28,088 bases of DNA from Oscillospiraceae bacterium. Lineage in GTDB: Bacteria > Bacillota > Clostridia > Oscillospirales > Oscillospiraceae. The notes below the pieces were generated by a model. It did no database searches. It saw only the letters and a program-made list of their open reading frames with translations, and was not told the origin of the DNA. Below, piece after piece: positions 6,828 through 14,365 of this stretch (position 1 is the stretch's first letter; each line of letters opens with the position of its first letter). The translations under genes were made by a program, and so were the position numbers. The stretch is from NCBI GenBank assembly GCA_020025595.1, contig JAHHRV010000024.1:1-28088 (forward strand), read 5' to 3'.

Positions 6828-7739
6828 TTACAGGAACTTGGCGTTGGCAGCACGGATCATTTCGACACACTTGTCGACCTGAGCCATGTCGCTCTCTTCC
6901 AGATTGGACAGAGGAGCACGGACACCGCCGATGTCGGGGCCGCCCATCTTGCGGATGCACTCCTTGATGACGGCGTACATATTGCCCTTGCAGCTGCACA
7001 GAGCGTAGATGATCTGCAGGCAGGCATCCTGGACATCACGAGCTTCGGCGATCTTGCCCTCACGGAAGAGGTTGTAGATCTTGATGTACAGCTCGGGCAT
7101 AGCGGCGTAGGTGCCGCCGATACCGCCGATTGCGCCGGCAACCAAACCGGACAGCAGCTGCTCATCGGGGCCGTTGAAGACGATGCAGCCCTCTGCACGC
7201 CAGGTCTCAATGTCCTGAATGGGCATGGAGGAGTTCTTGACACCGATGACTCTGGGATTCTTCAGCATGGTCTTGAGCAGGCTGGAAGTCAGGGCTGCGC
7301 CGGCCAGCTGAGGAATGTTGTAGATGATGAAATCAGTGTTGGGAGCAGCAGAGGAAATGTCGTTCCAGTACTTCGCAACGGAATGCTCAGGCAGGTGGAA
7401 GTAGATGGGAGGAATTGCTGCGATGGCATCCACGCCCAGGGACTCAGCATGAGCAGCCAGCTCCATGGAGTCTGCGGTGTTGTTGCAGGCCACATGAGCG
7501 ATGATGACCAGGCGGCCCTTAGCAGCCTTGACAACGTGCTCCAGAACCAGCTTACGCTCGGCAACGCTGTGGTAGATGCACTCGCCGGAGGAGCCGCCGA
7601 CATACACGCCGTTGACACCCTTGCCAATCAGGTACTCGGTGAACGCTTCTACACGCTCAGGGGAGATGCTGCCGTCTTCTGCGTAGCAGGCATAGAATGC
7701 AGTGAAGATTCCCTGGAATTTATTCAATCTCTCGTTCAT
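6828..7739 (-). CDS. nanA: N-acetylneuraminate lyase-like aldolase (DapA/NanA superfamily)
   Basis: This 303-residue class I aldolase of the DHDPS/NAL superfamily has the pyruvate carboxylate-binding motif GGSSGE at 48-53, catalytic Y140 in YNIP and the Schiff-base lysine K168 in GVKNSS. The GGS-GE form and the presence of an AGE epimerase, an RpiR regulator and a sugar ABC importer in the same cluster favour cleavage of N-acetylneuraminate to ManNAc and pyruvate over dihydrodipicolinate synthesis. It begins 17 nt after the permease stop with AAAGGAG and is the last gene of the operon. A related 2-keto-3-deoxy sugar-acid aldolase activity is a real alternative, since a hexuronate operon lies nearby. 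Confidence 0.82.
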   Translation of the reverse strand: MNERLNKFQGIFTAFYACYAEDGSISPERVEAFTEYLIGKGVNGVYVGGSSGECIYHSVAERKLVLEHVVKAAKGRLVIIAHVACNNTADSMELAAHAESLGVDAIAAIPPIYFHLPEHSVAKYWNDISSAAPNTDFIIYNIPQLAGAALTSSLLKTMLKNPRVIGVKNSSMPIQDIETWRAEGCIVFNGPDEQLLSGLVAGAIGGIGGTYAAMPELYIKIYNLFREGKIAEARDVQDACLQIIYALCSCKGNMYAVIKECIRKMGGPDIGGVRAPLSNLEESDMAQVDKCVEMIRAANAKFL

Positions 7740-7756
7740 AGTAATTAGCTCCTTTT

Positions 7757-8671
7757 TTAACCCTTGACAGCACCCATGGTGATGCCCTTGGTGAAATATT
7801 TCTGGAAGATCAGGAATACGATGATGATAGGCACGGCTGCCAGTGCGGAACCGGCCATCAGCAGACCAAAGTCGGTGGAGTTTTCTGCCTGCATGGTAGC
7901 AATACCCAAGGAAATGGTCAGGTTCTTGTTGGAAGTCAGCATGATCAACTGCATGAAATAGTCATTCCAGGAGTTGATGAAGGTGAAGATTGCGCAGGCA
8001 CCGACGCCGGGCTTGATCATGGGGAACATAACATCGGTGAAGGTTCTCCATTCGCTTGCACCGTCGATGCGGCAGGCTTCTACCATTTCGGTGGGGATGC
8101 CTTCAGCAAACTGCTTCAGAAGGAACACACCGAAGGGCCAGCCGACGATGGGGAAGATGACAGCCCAGATGGTGTCGTACAGCTTCAGGGTGGACATTTC
8201 GCGCAGCAGGGGGATCAGGATGACCTGCTTGGGCAGAGCCATTGCACACACGATCAGGCTGAATACAATGCCGCGGCCCCAGAAGTTCTTCTTAGCCAGA
8301 ACATAACCGGCCATAGCGGCGGTCAGGCAGGTCAGAAGCATGGAGGATACGGACATAAACACGGTGTTGACCAGCCAGCGGATTGCGGCGGGCACCACGG
8401 GACCGGCGATGACGAACTTACCGAAAGTCAGCTCAAACAGGGGAGCGGTACGCTTGCTCATCAGACGGGTGAAGTTGTCCATAACCCATTCACTGGGAAC
8501 CCATACGGGGGTAGTTGCGTTGATTTCAGCACCTGTTTTGAATGCACCGGTGAGAATCCAGTACAGGGGGAAAGCAAACAGGATTGCAATAATGGCAACG
8601 AGCACAAAGGAGATGGTATAATATGCCTTTGTCTTTGCAGCGTTATTTTTAGTCAGCTTCTTTTCGTTCAT
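7757..8671 (-). CDS. ABC sugar transporter permease, MalG/CUT1 type
   Basis: This 304-residue integral membrane permease has a first membrane segment at about residues 20-41 followed by further hydrophobic segments. It carries the EAA loop that contacts the ATPase, seen as EACRIDGASEWRTF from residue 198 with FPMIKPG after it. The C-terminal QKYFTKGITMGAVKG ending is typical of MalG-type subunits. GGAGGGG precedes the ATG, and the gene starts 15 nt after the partner permease. No ATPase gene lies in the window, so a shared MsmK-like ATPase encoded elsewhere is expected. Confidence 0.93.
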   Translation of the reverse strand: MNEKKLTKNNAAKTKAYYTISFVLVAIIAILFAFPLYWILTGAFKTGAEINATTPVWVPSEWVMDNFTRLMSKRTAPLFELTFGKFVIAGPVVPAAIRWLVNTVFMSVSSMLLTCLTAAMAGYVLAKKNFWGRGIVFSLIVCAMALPKQVILIPLLREMSTLKLYDTIWAVIFPIVGWPFGVFLLKQFAEGIPTEMVEACRIDGASEWRTFTDVMFPMIKPGVGACAIFTFINSWNDYFMQLIMLTSNKNLTISLGIATMQAENSTDFGLLMAGSALAAVPIIIVFLIFQKYFTKGITMGAVKG

Positions 8672-8686
8672 ATTAACATCCCCTCC

Positions 8687-9595
8687 TTACTTTTCCTGTC
8701 CCAGTTTGAACTGGACCGCAGATAGGGCAGCGATGACGAGTGCCAGAATCACACCCATTGCATTACCATAGCCGTACTTGTACAGCTTAAATGCATTGTA
8801 GTAGATGTAGTACATGATGGTCATGGTGGAGTTGTTGGGGCCACCGGAAGTCAGCAACTGAATCAGAGCGAAGCACTGGAAGGAGTTGATGGTGGTGATG
8901 ACCAGGATGTACAGTGTGGTGGGCATCATCTGAGGCCACTTGATTTTCCAGAAAGCCTGCATCTGGGTAGCACCGTCGACTTCAGCAGCCTCGACCAGAG
9001 ATCTGTCAACGTTGTCCAGAGCAGAAACATACAATACGATGGGCTGGCCTACAGAGGTAGTCAGCAGGATCAGAATGATACAGGCAAGAGCAAATCTTTC
9101 GTCGCCCAGCCAGTTGATGTTCTTTTCCAGCATACCGGTGCTGGTACCGATGTAGTTGAAAATGCCGTAGTAGTTATTGAACATCCATTTCCAGACCATG
9201 GTAACAGCAACAGAGCCGGTGACCACGGGCAGGTAGAAGATGCAGCGGAAAGCAGAGGTTGCAGCCACGTGCATCTTGCTGATGACGGATGCGACCCACA
9301 GGGAGAATGCACAGGTGACGGGAACAGACACCACAACGATGATCAGAGTGTTCCACAGTGCCTTCCAGAAGACGGGGTCATTGAACAGGGTCTTGTAGTT
9401 ATCAAATCCGATGAAGATATCTTCCCGGCCCATGGTTGCATCAAAGAAACTGGTGAACAAACACATGAACATGGGATAGATGACGAAGCCCGCGAAGAAC
9501 AGCAAAAACGGCAGCAGAAACAGATAGGATGTTACCGTTTCGTGAATCATCAGTTTACGAGTCTTCTTATTGTATGTTACTTTTTGGTTAGCCAA
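8687..9595 (-). CDS. ABC sugar transporter permease, MalF/CUT1 type
   Basis: This 302-residue membrane permease has hydrophobic segments from about residue 23 onwards and the EAA loop EAAEVDGATQMQAFWKI. It pairs with the MalG-type subunit encoded downstream. I place the start at a TTG codon (9593-9595, LANQKVTY) because AAGGGGGA lies 5-7 nt before it. The open frame to 9721 runs through two hairpins of the intergenic region and has no ribosome binding site, and the next internal ATG (9550) also lacks one. Preferred substrate: sialic acid or a related amino sugar, inferred from the cluster. Confidence 0.88.
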   Translation of the reverse strand: MANQKVTYNKKTRKLMIHETVTSYLFLLPFLLFFAGFVIYPMFMCLFTSFFDATMGREDIFIGFDNYKTLFNDPVFWKALWNTLIIVVVSVPVTCAFSLWVASVISKMHVAATSAFRCIFYLPVVTGSVAVTMVWKWMFNNYYGIFNYIGTSTGMLEKNINWLGDERFALACIILILLTTSVGQPIVLYVSALDNVDRSLVEAAEVDGATQMQAFWKIKWPQMMPTTLYILVITTINSFQCFALIQLLTSGGPNNSTMTIMYYIYYNAFKLYKYGYGNAMGVILALVIAALSAVQFKLGQEK

Positions 9596-9616
9596 GGAGA
9601 TCCCCCTTTCGAATAA

Positions 9617-9672
9617 GAGGCAAAAGTGAAAAGTGAAAAACAGCAGCGATCTTCGCCTTTCACTTTCACCTC
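9617..9672 (-). repeat. Second intercistronic inverted repeat, before the permease genes
   Basis: The arms 9617-9631 and 9658-9672 (TGAAAGTGAAA against TTTCACTTTT core) pair at 13 of 15 positions around a 26-nt loop. It lies between the binding-protein gene and the permease genes. Confidence 0.6.
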
Positions 9673-9683
9673 TACCCAGTCGA

Positions 9684-9721
9684 GCGCCCCTCCCCTCGCT
9701 CAACACAGAGGGAAGGGGCAC
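9684..9721 (-). promoter_or_regulatory. Strong intercistronic hairpin after the binding-protein gene
   Basis: Arms 9684-9697 and 9708-9721 form 14 pairs, two of them wobbles, mostly G-C, with a 10-nt loop. The hairpin begins about 30 nt after the lipoprotein stop codon and lacks a T-run. A processing or stabilising stem, or a partial terminator, that raises binding-protein output over permease is the likely role. Confidence 0.7.
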
Positions 9722-9751
9722 TTAGTTATGTGGTTAAGTTACAGCTTTTGA

Positions 9752-11113
9752 TTAGCCAGCAGCTGCAGCATTGGCGTTGGTGTCGAAGGTAGCAACAGCA
9801 GTTGCAACGTCTTCGCCGGAACCGATCTTCTGCAGCATGTTCCACCACTCGGTACGAGCGGTTGCCCAGCCGGGAACGACCTGGTAGTAAGCGCCCAGGT
9901 AGGTGGACAGCTTAGCGTACTCGTTCATAACAGCCTCGCTGTCTTCGCCAGCGTAAACGCCGGTGACGGAAGCCTTAACGGGGAAGTAAGTAGAAGCCTT
10001 AACAGCAGTTGCGGGGTCCTCATCACACATAAACTTGATGAAGGTCTTAGCAGCTTCGATCTTAGCATCGTCGCCGTTGTTGAACACGCCGAAGCCCCAG
10101 ATACCGCCGCACAGCTCGGGAGCGTTGTCGTCGGAGGGGAATGCCATGAACATGATCTCGTCGCCGTTGTTGGTGTGGCCAGCCTCACCGTTGTCGCTGT
10201 TCAGCTGCTGAGCGATGTTCCAGCAGAATGCCATCTGCAGGGTGCCGTTGCGGAACAGGGTGATTTCTTCGCCGCCATTGATAGCGGGGTCGAAGTTGAT
10301 GCCGTCCTGAGCAACCAGAGCTTCCAGAGCCTTGATGTTTTCAGGAGTGTTGATGGTGTAACCGGTGAAGTCAGCATTGGTGAAGGTGCCGTTGTACATA
10401 TTGTTGATGATAGCACGGGTACCCTGGTCGCCGCCCTGACCGGAGCAGTAGATAGCGCCGACATCCTTGTGACCAGCGTCATAGACAGCCTGAACAGCCT
10501 TCAGGAAGTTCTCGGTGGTCCAGGTGTGGGTCTCTTCGTCGATGTACTGCATTGCGCCAGCCTGCTCGAAGACAGTCTTGTTGATGGCCATGCAGTGGGT
10601 GGTCATGCACAGGGGGTACTCGTAGTAAGCACCGTCGGACCACTTACAAGCAGCTGCAACAGAAGCGTTGTTAGCTTCGATGTCAGCCTTGGTCTCTTCG
10701 GTCCACAGGTCGGACAGGTCAACCATCTTGCCCTTTGCGCCCCAGTTAGCAACCAGACGCTCGGGTCCTTCCATGATCAGGTCGGGAGCAGCGTTGCCTT
10801 CGATAGCGGTGTTAACCTTATCGTCGCCGTCCTGATAGGTCAGGTACTCAACATTAACCTTGATGTTGGGGTAAGCTGCATTGAAGTTAGCCAGCAGCTC
10901 ATTAACAGTTTCCTGATCGCCCCACTTACCGATGGGGTAAGTCCACAGGGAAATCTCAGCAGGAGCAGCAGCGGCGGTAGTATCGCCGGTGCCAGTAGTT
11001 TCAGGGGTCTTGCCGTCGGTGGCGGCGGTGGTCGATTCTGTGTTGGTCACAGTACAAGCGCCCAGGCTCATTACCATGATCAAAGCCAGTGCAAGTGCAA
11101 TTAACTTTTTCAT
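9752..11113 (-). CDS. Sugar-binding lipoprotein of an ABC importer (solute-binding family 1)
   Basis: This 453-residue extracellular solute-binding protein has a lipoprotein signal: MKK, a hydrophobic stretch, then the lipobox LGAC with Cys20. A low-complexity Thr/Ala linker follows (about 21-52). The mature domain starts at AEISLWTYPIGKWGD and contains YPNIKVNVEYLTYQDGDDKV, the usual MalE/UgpB-type opening. AGGAGG precedes the ATG. It is the first gene of the importer operon behind a good sigma-A promoter. The ligand is not readable; the linked lyase and epimerase suggest sialic acid or an N-acetylhexosamine. Confidence 0.93.
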   Translation of the reverse strand: MKKLIALALALIMVMSLGACTVTNTESTTAATDGKTPETTGTGDTTAAAAPAEISLWTYPIGKWGDQETVNELLANFNAAYPNIKVNVEYLTYQDGDDKVNTAIEGNAAPDLIMEGPERLVANWGAKGKMVDLSDLWTEETKADIEANNASVAAACKWSDGAYYEYPLCMTTHCMAINKTVFEQAGAMQYIDEETHTWTTENFLKAVQAVYDAGHKDVGAIYCSGQGGDQGTRAIINNMYNGTFTNADFTGYTINTPENIKALEALVAQDGINFDPAINGGEEITLFRNGTLQMAFCWNIAQQLNSDNGEAGHTNNGDEIMFMAFPSDDNAPELCGGIWGFGVFNNGDDAKIEAAKTFIKFMCDEDPATAVKASTYFPVKASVTGVYAGEDSEAVMNEYAKLSTYLGAYYQVVPGWATARTEWWNMLQKIGSGEDVATAVATFDTNANAAAAG

Positions 11114-11179
11114 AATAGCCTCCTACAAAATGTTTGTTTTTGGTTTTTACTGACAATACTCGTCCCTCAAACCACACTC

Positions 11180-11208
11180 ATATTAGCGAATTTGAATAGA
11201 AAAGTCAA
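11180..11208 (-). promoter_or_regulatory. Sigma-A promoter of the importer operon
   Basis: On the minus strand, TTGACT (11203-11208), a 17-nt spacer and TAATAT (11180-11185) lie about 70 nt before the lipoprotein start codon. Confidence 0.8.
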
Positions 11209-11218
11209 CGCCTTGGAA

Positions 11219-11232
11219 TGAAATTTTTTTCA
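11219..11232 (-). promoter_or_regulatory. Candidate operator TGAAA-N4-TTTCA upstream of the importer promoter
   Basis: This palindrome reads TGAAATTTTTTTCA on the plus strand and lies 10 nt upstream of the -35 box. It resembles the palindrome over the AGE promoter at 14249-14264. A binding site for the linked RpiR regulator is an inference; the A/T-rich composition makes chance possible. Confidence 0.35.
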
Positions 11233-11340
11233 AAAAAAGACGATTATGGAAATTTGTTGCAATACGCACAATCTGAACTCAGTTTCATTCTTTTCCGACA
11301 TTGAAAATTTGTTTAATTTGTCAACAAATTATGAACGCAA

Positions 11341-11393
11341 AAACAGCCCCCAGGACATTCTGTTTTGCCGGTGCAAAAAGCGTGTCCTGGAGG
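11341..11393 (-). terminator. Nested-hairpin terminator after the YdcF-like gene
   Basis: CCAGGACA (11350-11357) and TGTCCTGG (11383-11390) form the outer stem. Inside the 25-nt loop, TTTTGC and GCAAAA form a second perfect stem. On the minus strand the structure is followed by TGTTTTTG, and it starts just after the stop codon. Confidence 0.65.
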
Positions 11394-11401
11394 CGGTTAA
11401 T

Positions 11402-12052
11402 TTATTCTACAAGATCGTGTGTATATCCACAATCTACCAAGGTGCGGAATGCATCCCAGGCAGACTGCGGGATTTCCTGGGGGATCTGGAAGCCCCGTTT
11501 TGCGTAGGCATCGATCCGCTGAAAATCTCCCACCAGCACTTCGATGACTCGTTTTTCATCCAGTCCCTGCAACTGGGACAGGCGGATATATTCTTCGATG
11601 CTCAGCTGGGGAGAGGTGATGATGCATTTCATCTCCGGCCAGTAAACGCCCATGGCAGCATAGAGCCTTCGTTCCATAAATGGCTTGTGGATGCCAATCA
11701 TTTGGTGGATTTCCCGATCTGCCAGCATATTCTTTGTGAAAAGAATATTTTCGGCAGTATTTGTGGACTTGTTTTCAATCAGGATGGCATCTTCGGGGAC
11801 GCCTGCGGATATGGCGATGCGTGCAAAGCGCTCGGCTTCGCTTTCTGTCCACATTTCTTTGGTGTTTCGCCCAAGACCGCCGGTAAACAGAATCTGTGGG
11901 GCGTATCCCTGATGATAGAGTTCTGCAGCTCTCAGAGCGATTTCTTCGTTGTAGCAGCCAAATCCTACAATGATATCGGATTTTTCCAGAGCCATATGCA
12001 TATGCATATAGTTCCAGAGCGTTTGCACCTGTTCGTATACCGTTTGATCCAT
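11402..12052 (-). CDS. YdcF-like DUF218 domain protein
   Basis: This 216-residue protein has the DUF218 pattern: DIIVGFGCYNEEIALRAAELY near the start, FTGG at about 56-59, SEAERFARIAISAGVPEDAILIE and the conserved acidic/Asn segment KSTNTAENI near residues 94-102, then IGIHKPFMERR. E. coli YdcF binds S-adenosylmethionine; other members act on cell-envelope precursors. The role here is unknown. No signal peptide or membrane segment is present, unlike SanA-type members, so it is probably cytoplasmic. AAAGGAA precedes the ATG. It sits only about 20 nt after the rpiR terminator, so its promoter is unclear. Confidence 0.85.
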   Translation of the reverse strand: MDQTVYEQVQTLWNYMHMHMALEKSDIIVGFGCYNEEIALRAAELYHQGYAPQILFTGGLGRNTKEMWTESEAERFARIAISAGVPEDAILIENKSTNTAENILFTKNMLADREIHQMIGIHKPFMERRLYAAMGVYWPEMKCIITSPQLSIEEYIRLSQLQGLDEKRVIEVLVGDFQRIDAYAKRGFQIPQEIPQSAWDAFRTLVDCGYTHDLVE

Positions 12053-12071
12053 AGGGTTTCCTTTCTAATCT

Positions 12072-12101
12072 AAAAAAAGCCCCCAAACGGGGGCTTTTTT
12101 T
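12072..12101 (-). terminator. Terminator after the rpiR-type regulator
   Basis: GCCCCC and GGGGGC form a perfect G-C stem with a 4-nt loop, flanked by seven A and seven T. It works on both strands, but its position fits termination of the epimerase-regulator transcript. Confidence 0.93.
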
Positions 12102-12103
12102 GC

Positions 12104-12967
12104 TTATACATGACGATCAGCCAATGCTTCGGCAATGCGTCTGCGGACATACTGGCATTGCTCCAGATCCTTGCGGGAGAATTCTGAGAACAGAATATCC
12201 AACAGATACATCTGGGCAATTCTTGCGGCAATGGAGCCGGTTTGCAGAGAATTCTCGTTAGCGCCGCACTGCAGCACCACATCAGAAAGCTTTGCACCTG
12301 GGGAATTGGGGAATCGAGTCACCGTAATCACCTTGCCATGCTGTTCATGAGCAAGTGTCAGTGTTTTCATCATTTCCTTGGTGGAGCCGGAGTAAGAGAA
12401 GAAGAATATGACATCTTCAGGTTCCATTGTGGCAGCAGCCATGGCCTGCAGGTGGGAATCGCCGACGCAGGTGAACTTGTTGCTGTAGGTGGAAAACAGG
12501 TGCGCAGCTTCGTTGGCAAGCAGCAGAGAACCACCCTGGCCCATGCACAGTACTCTGCGGGCACTGTGCAGCATATCGGCAGCCTGCCGGACGGCATCCA
12601 GACTCAGCAGCTCCATGGTCTGGGCCATGGCCTCGGTCTCGGCGCTGTACAGCTTTTTGCAGATGTCTTCCAAAGAATCCTCAGCCGTCACTTCTCCGGA
12701 CAGGGGATTGTCCCAAAGCTTGCGGTGGGGAGAGGATTTTGCAACAGCCAGCTTAAAGGCGTTATATCCTTTATAACCCAGTCGGCGGCAGAAGCGGGAA
12801 ATTGTGGCCTCGGCTACGCCGCAGGCATCTGCCAGCTCTGTAATAGACATAAATTGCGTGTCATTTTGGTTGGACAGAGCGAAATCGGCTATTTTTTTCT
12901 CTGATGAGGTGAGGGCGTAATATTCGCTGCTGATTTTTTCAAATACGCTTCGGTTGTCGATGGGCAT
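12104..12967 (-). CDS. RpiR-family transcriptional regulator (HTH plus SIS domain)
   Basis: This 287-residue regulator has an N-terminal RpiR helix-turn-helix (SITELADACGVAEATISRFCRRLGYKGYNAFK, about residues 41-72). Its C-terminal SIS sugar-phosphate-binding domain (about 125-255) contains ARRVLCMGQGGSLLLANEAAHLF and FSYSGSTKEM. RpiR proteins of this architecture control sialic acid and amino-sugar genes (NanR, MurR) and usually sense a phosphorylated sugar. It lies 12 nt after the AGE gene, and its weak ribosome binding site overlaps that stop codon, so the two are co-transcribed. Likely targets are the palindromes at the AGE and importer promoters. Confidence 0.92.
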   Translation of the reverse strand: MPIDNRSVFEKISSEYYALTSSEKKIADFALSNQNDTQFMSITELADACGVAEATISRFCRRLGYKGYNAFKLAVAKSSPHRKLWDNPLSGEVTAEDSLEDICKKLYSAETEAMAQTMELLSLDAVRQAADMLHSARRVLCMGQGGSLLLANEAAHLFSTYSNKFTCVGDSHLQAMAAATMEPEDVIFFFSYSGSTKEMMKTLTLAHEQHGKVITVTRFPNSPGAKLSDVVLQCGANENSLQTGSIAARIAQMYLLDILFSEFSRKDLEQCQYVRRRIAEALADRHV

Positions 12968-12979
12968 GGTATCGCATCC

Positions 12980-14182
12980 TTACTGATTTAGAATTTCGGT
13001 AATCATGGTATCCACCATGCTGAGCATTCTGGGCAGGTGGAAGGGGCCCTTGAAGGTGGAACCCTTACAAGGAGGCATGGTGGGCTTGCCGTCACGGCGC
13101 AGATAGCCGTACCACTCGCCGTACTCTTCGTCTGCAAGATAGGTCTTGCAGTAGTCCAGAGTCTTATAGAACCAATCCAGATATTCTTCCTTGCCGGTAT
13201 CCCGGTAGAGCATCATGGTGGAGATCAGAATTTCGTCGTGAGGCCACCACAGCTTCATGTCGTGCTCGTAGGACTCGGGGGGCATACCCAGAGCATCTAC
13301 AAAGTACAGCAGTCCGCCGTATTCGTTATCCCAGCCGGCAGTGATTGCCCAGTTGAAGATTTCTTCAGCCTTGGCAACCAGCTCCTTGTTGCCGGTACGC
13401 TTGGCGTGCTCCAGCAGGAACCAGACACCTTCGATGTCATGACCGGGATTCACAAAACGGCCGTCGGTGTAGTTCAGACGAGCTTCGCCGTTGGGGCCTA
13501 CATTTTCAAGAACGCACTTCAGCTCCGGATGGACATGGTACTTGAAGATGTCCTCTACGCAGGAGTTGGCACGCTCTTCGTACAGAGCCTTGTGTTCAGG
13601 GTCAACACGCTGGAAGACGCTGGTCACATTCAGATAGATCATGGGCAGGCCAAATGCACGGCCGGTACGGGTCGTGGGAATGGTCTTGGGGCCCAGTCCG
13701 GTGGGGTCGGGAGCACCGTGCCACAGATCCCAATAGATATTGTATGCCTTCAGGCCGCGCTCCAGGTATTCCTTTTCGCCGGTAAGGCCGTAGTATTCTG
13801 CATTTGCGATGGCGTAGAAAGCCTCGGAGAAGTAGTAGCGGCGCTGACGCAGGGGCTGACCATCTTCAGTAACGGTGAAGTACATACGATCACCGGCTTC
13901 CCGGTTGATGCAGTATTTCTCCATGAAGTCCAGACAGCTCTTGCTGGCTTCCATCCACTCAGGTCTCTTGCCGTATACATGGCACAGCCATGCGAAGATC
14001 CAGCCGCAGCGACCCTGCATCCACACGCTCTTATCGGTGGAGAAGACCTTGCCTTCCCGGTCGAGACAGGTGTAAACGCCGCCGTGCTCGTGATCCATAC
14101 CATTTTTTAACCAGAAATCTGCACAGGTATCCAGCTGGGAACGAATCCAGCCCTGTGCCTGTAGAAGTTTTTCTCTATCCAT
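12980..14182 (-). CDS. N-acylglucosamine 2-epimerase (AGE family)
   Basis: This 400-residue alpha/alpha-barrel epimerase of the AGE/RnBP family interconverts ManNAc and GlcNAc. Family residues seen are R58 in MQGRCGW, H248 in NPGHDIEGVW, WWPHDE at 312-317 and H382 in KGPFHLPR. H248 and H382 have the spacing of the two catalytic histidines described for this family. AGGAGG precedes the ATG. It is the first gene of a two-gene unit with rpiR. Next to a neuraminate lyase it would turn the ManNAc product into GlcNAc without phosphorylation, a Bacteroides-like route. Other AGE-family members act on unmodified sugars such as cellobiose or mannose, so the substrate is inferred. Confidence 0.85.
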   Translation of the reverse strand: MDREKLLQAQGWIRSQLDTCADFWLKNGMDHEHGGVYTCLDREGKVFSTDKSVWMQGRCGWIFAWLCHVYGKRPEWMEASKSCLDFMEKYCINREAGDRMYFTVTEDGQPLRQRRYYFSEAFYAIANAEYYGLTGEKEYLERGLKAYNIYWDLWHGAPDPTGLGPKTIPTTRTGRAFGLPMIYLNVTSVFQRVDPEHKALYEERANSCVEDIFKYHVHPELKCVLENVGPNGEARLNYTDGRFVNPGHDIEGVWFLLEHAKRTGNKELVAKAEEIFNWAITAGWDNEYGGLLYFVDALGMPPESYEHDMKLWWPHDEILISTMMLYRDTGKEEYLDWFYKTLDYCKTYLADEEYGEWYGYLRRDGKPTMPPCKGSTFKGPFHLPRMLSMVDTMITEILNQ

Positions 14183-14229
14183 AACGATAGTGCCTCCTAA
14201 TCATAATTTCAGGGTACCCCTGATTTTCT

Positions 14230-14245
14230 TGATACCATAGTATCA
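14230..14245. promoter_or_regulatory. Palindrome over the AGE -10 box, candidate operator
   Basis: TGATAC-CATA-GTATCA is a perfect 6-bp inverted repeat that covers the AGE -10 hexamer. A protein bound here would block the epimerase-regulator promoter. Confidence 0.5.
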
Positions 14246-14265
14246 CAGTGAAAAAAGTTTTTCAA
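14237..14265 (-). promoter_or_regulatory. Sigma-A promoter of the AGE-rpiR unit
   Basis: On the minus strand, TTGAAA (14260-14265), a 17-nt spacer and TACTAT (14237-14242) lie about 55 nt before the AGE start codon. Confidence 0.7.
14249..14264. promoter_or_regulatory. Palindrome over the AGE -35/spacer, candidate RpiR operator
   Basis: TGAAAAA-AG-TTTTTCA is a perfect 7-bp inverted repeat covering most of the AGE -35 box and the spacer. TGAAA...TTTCA ends are shared with the importer site at 11219-11232. Confidence 0.5.
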
Positions 14266-14300
14266 TATGAAATAAACACGAAAATTTTTATCATAGACTA

Positions 14301-14329
14301 GTGACATCTAACGAAAAGCGTGGTATGAT
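14301..14329 (+). promoter_or_regulatory. Sigma-A promoter of the SGNH hydrolase-YesL unit
   Basis: GTGACA (14301-14306), a 17-nt spacer and TATGAT (14324-14329) lie 36 nt before the start codon. It is divergent from the AGE promoter, about 40 nt away. Confidence 0.75.
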
Positions 14330-14365
14330 ATGCATAAATCAGACACCGTGAAAGGGGTATAATTT

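Noticed and set aside
8687..9721. A longer permease reading frame starting at 9721
   Set aside because: The extra N-terminus is Arg/Ser-rich, comes from the two intercistronic hairpins and has no ribosome binding site. The TTG at 9595 is much better placed.
14210..14221. AGGGTACCCCT as a further operator near the AGE start
   Set aside because: It is a near-perfect but very short palindrome between the promoter and the ribosome binding site, without a second copy elsewhere in the window; not enough support.
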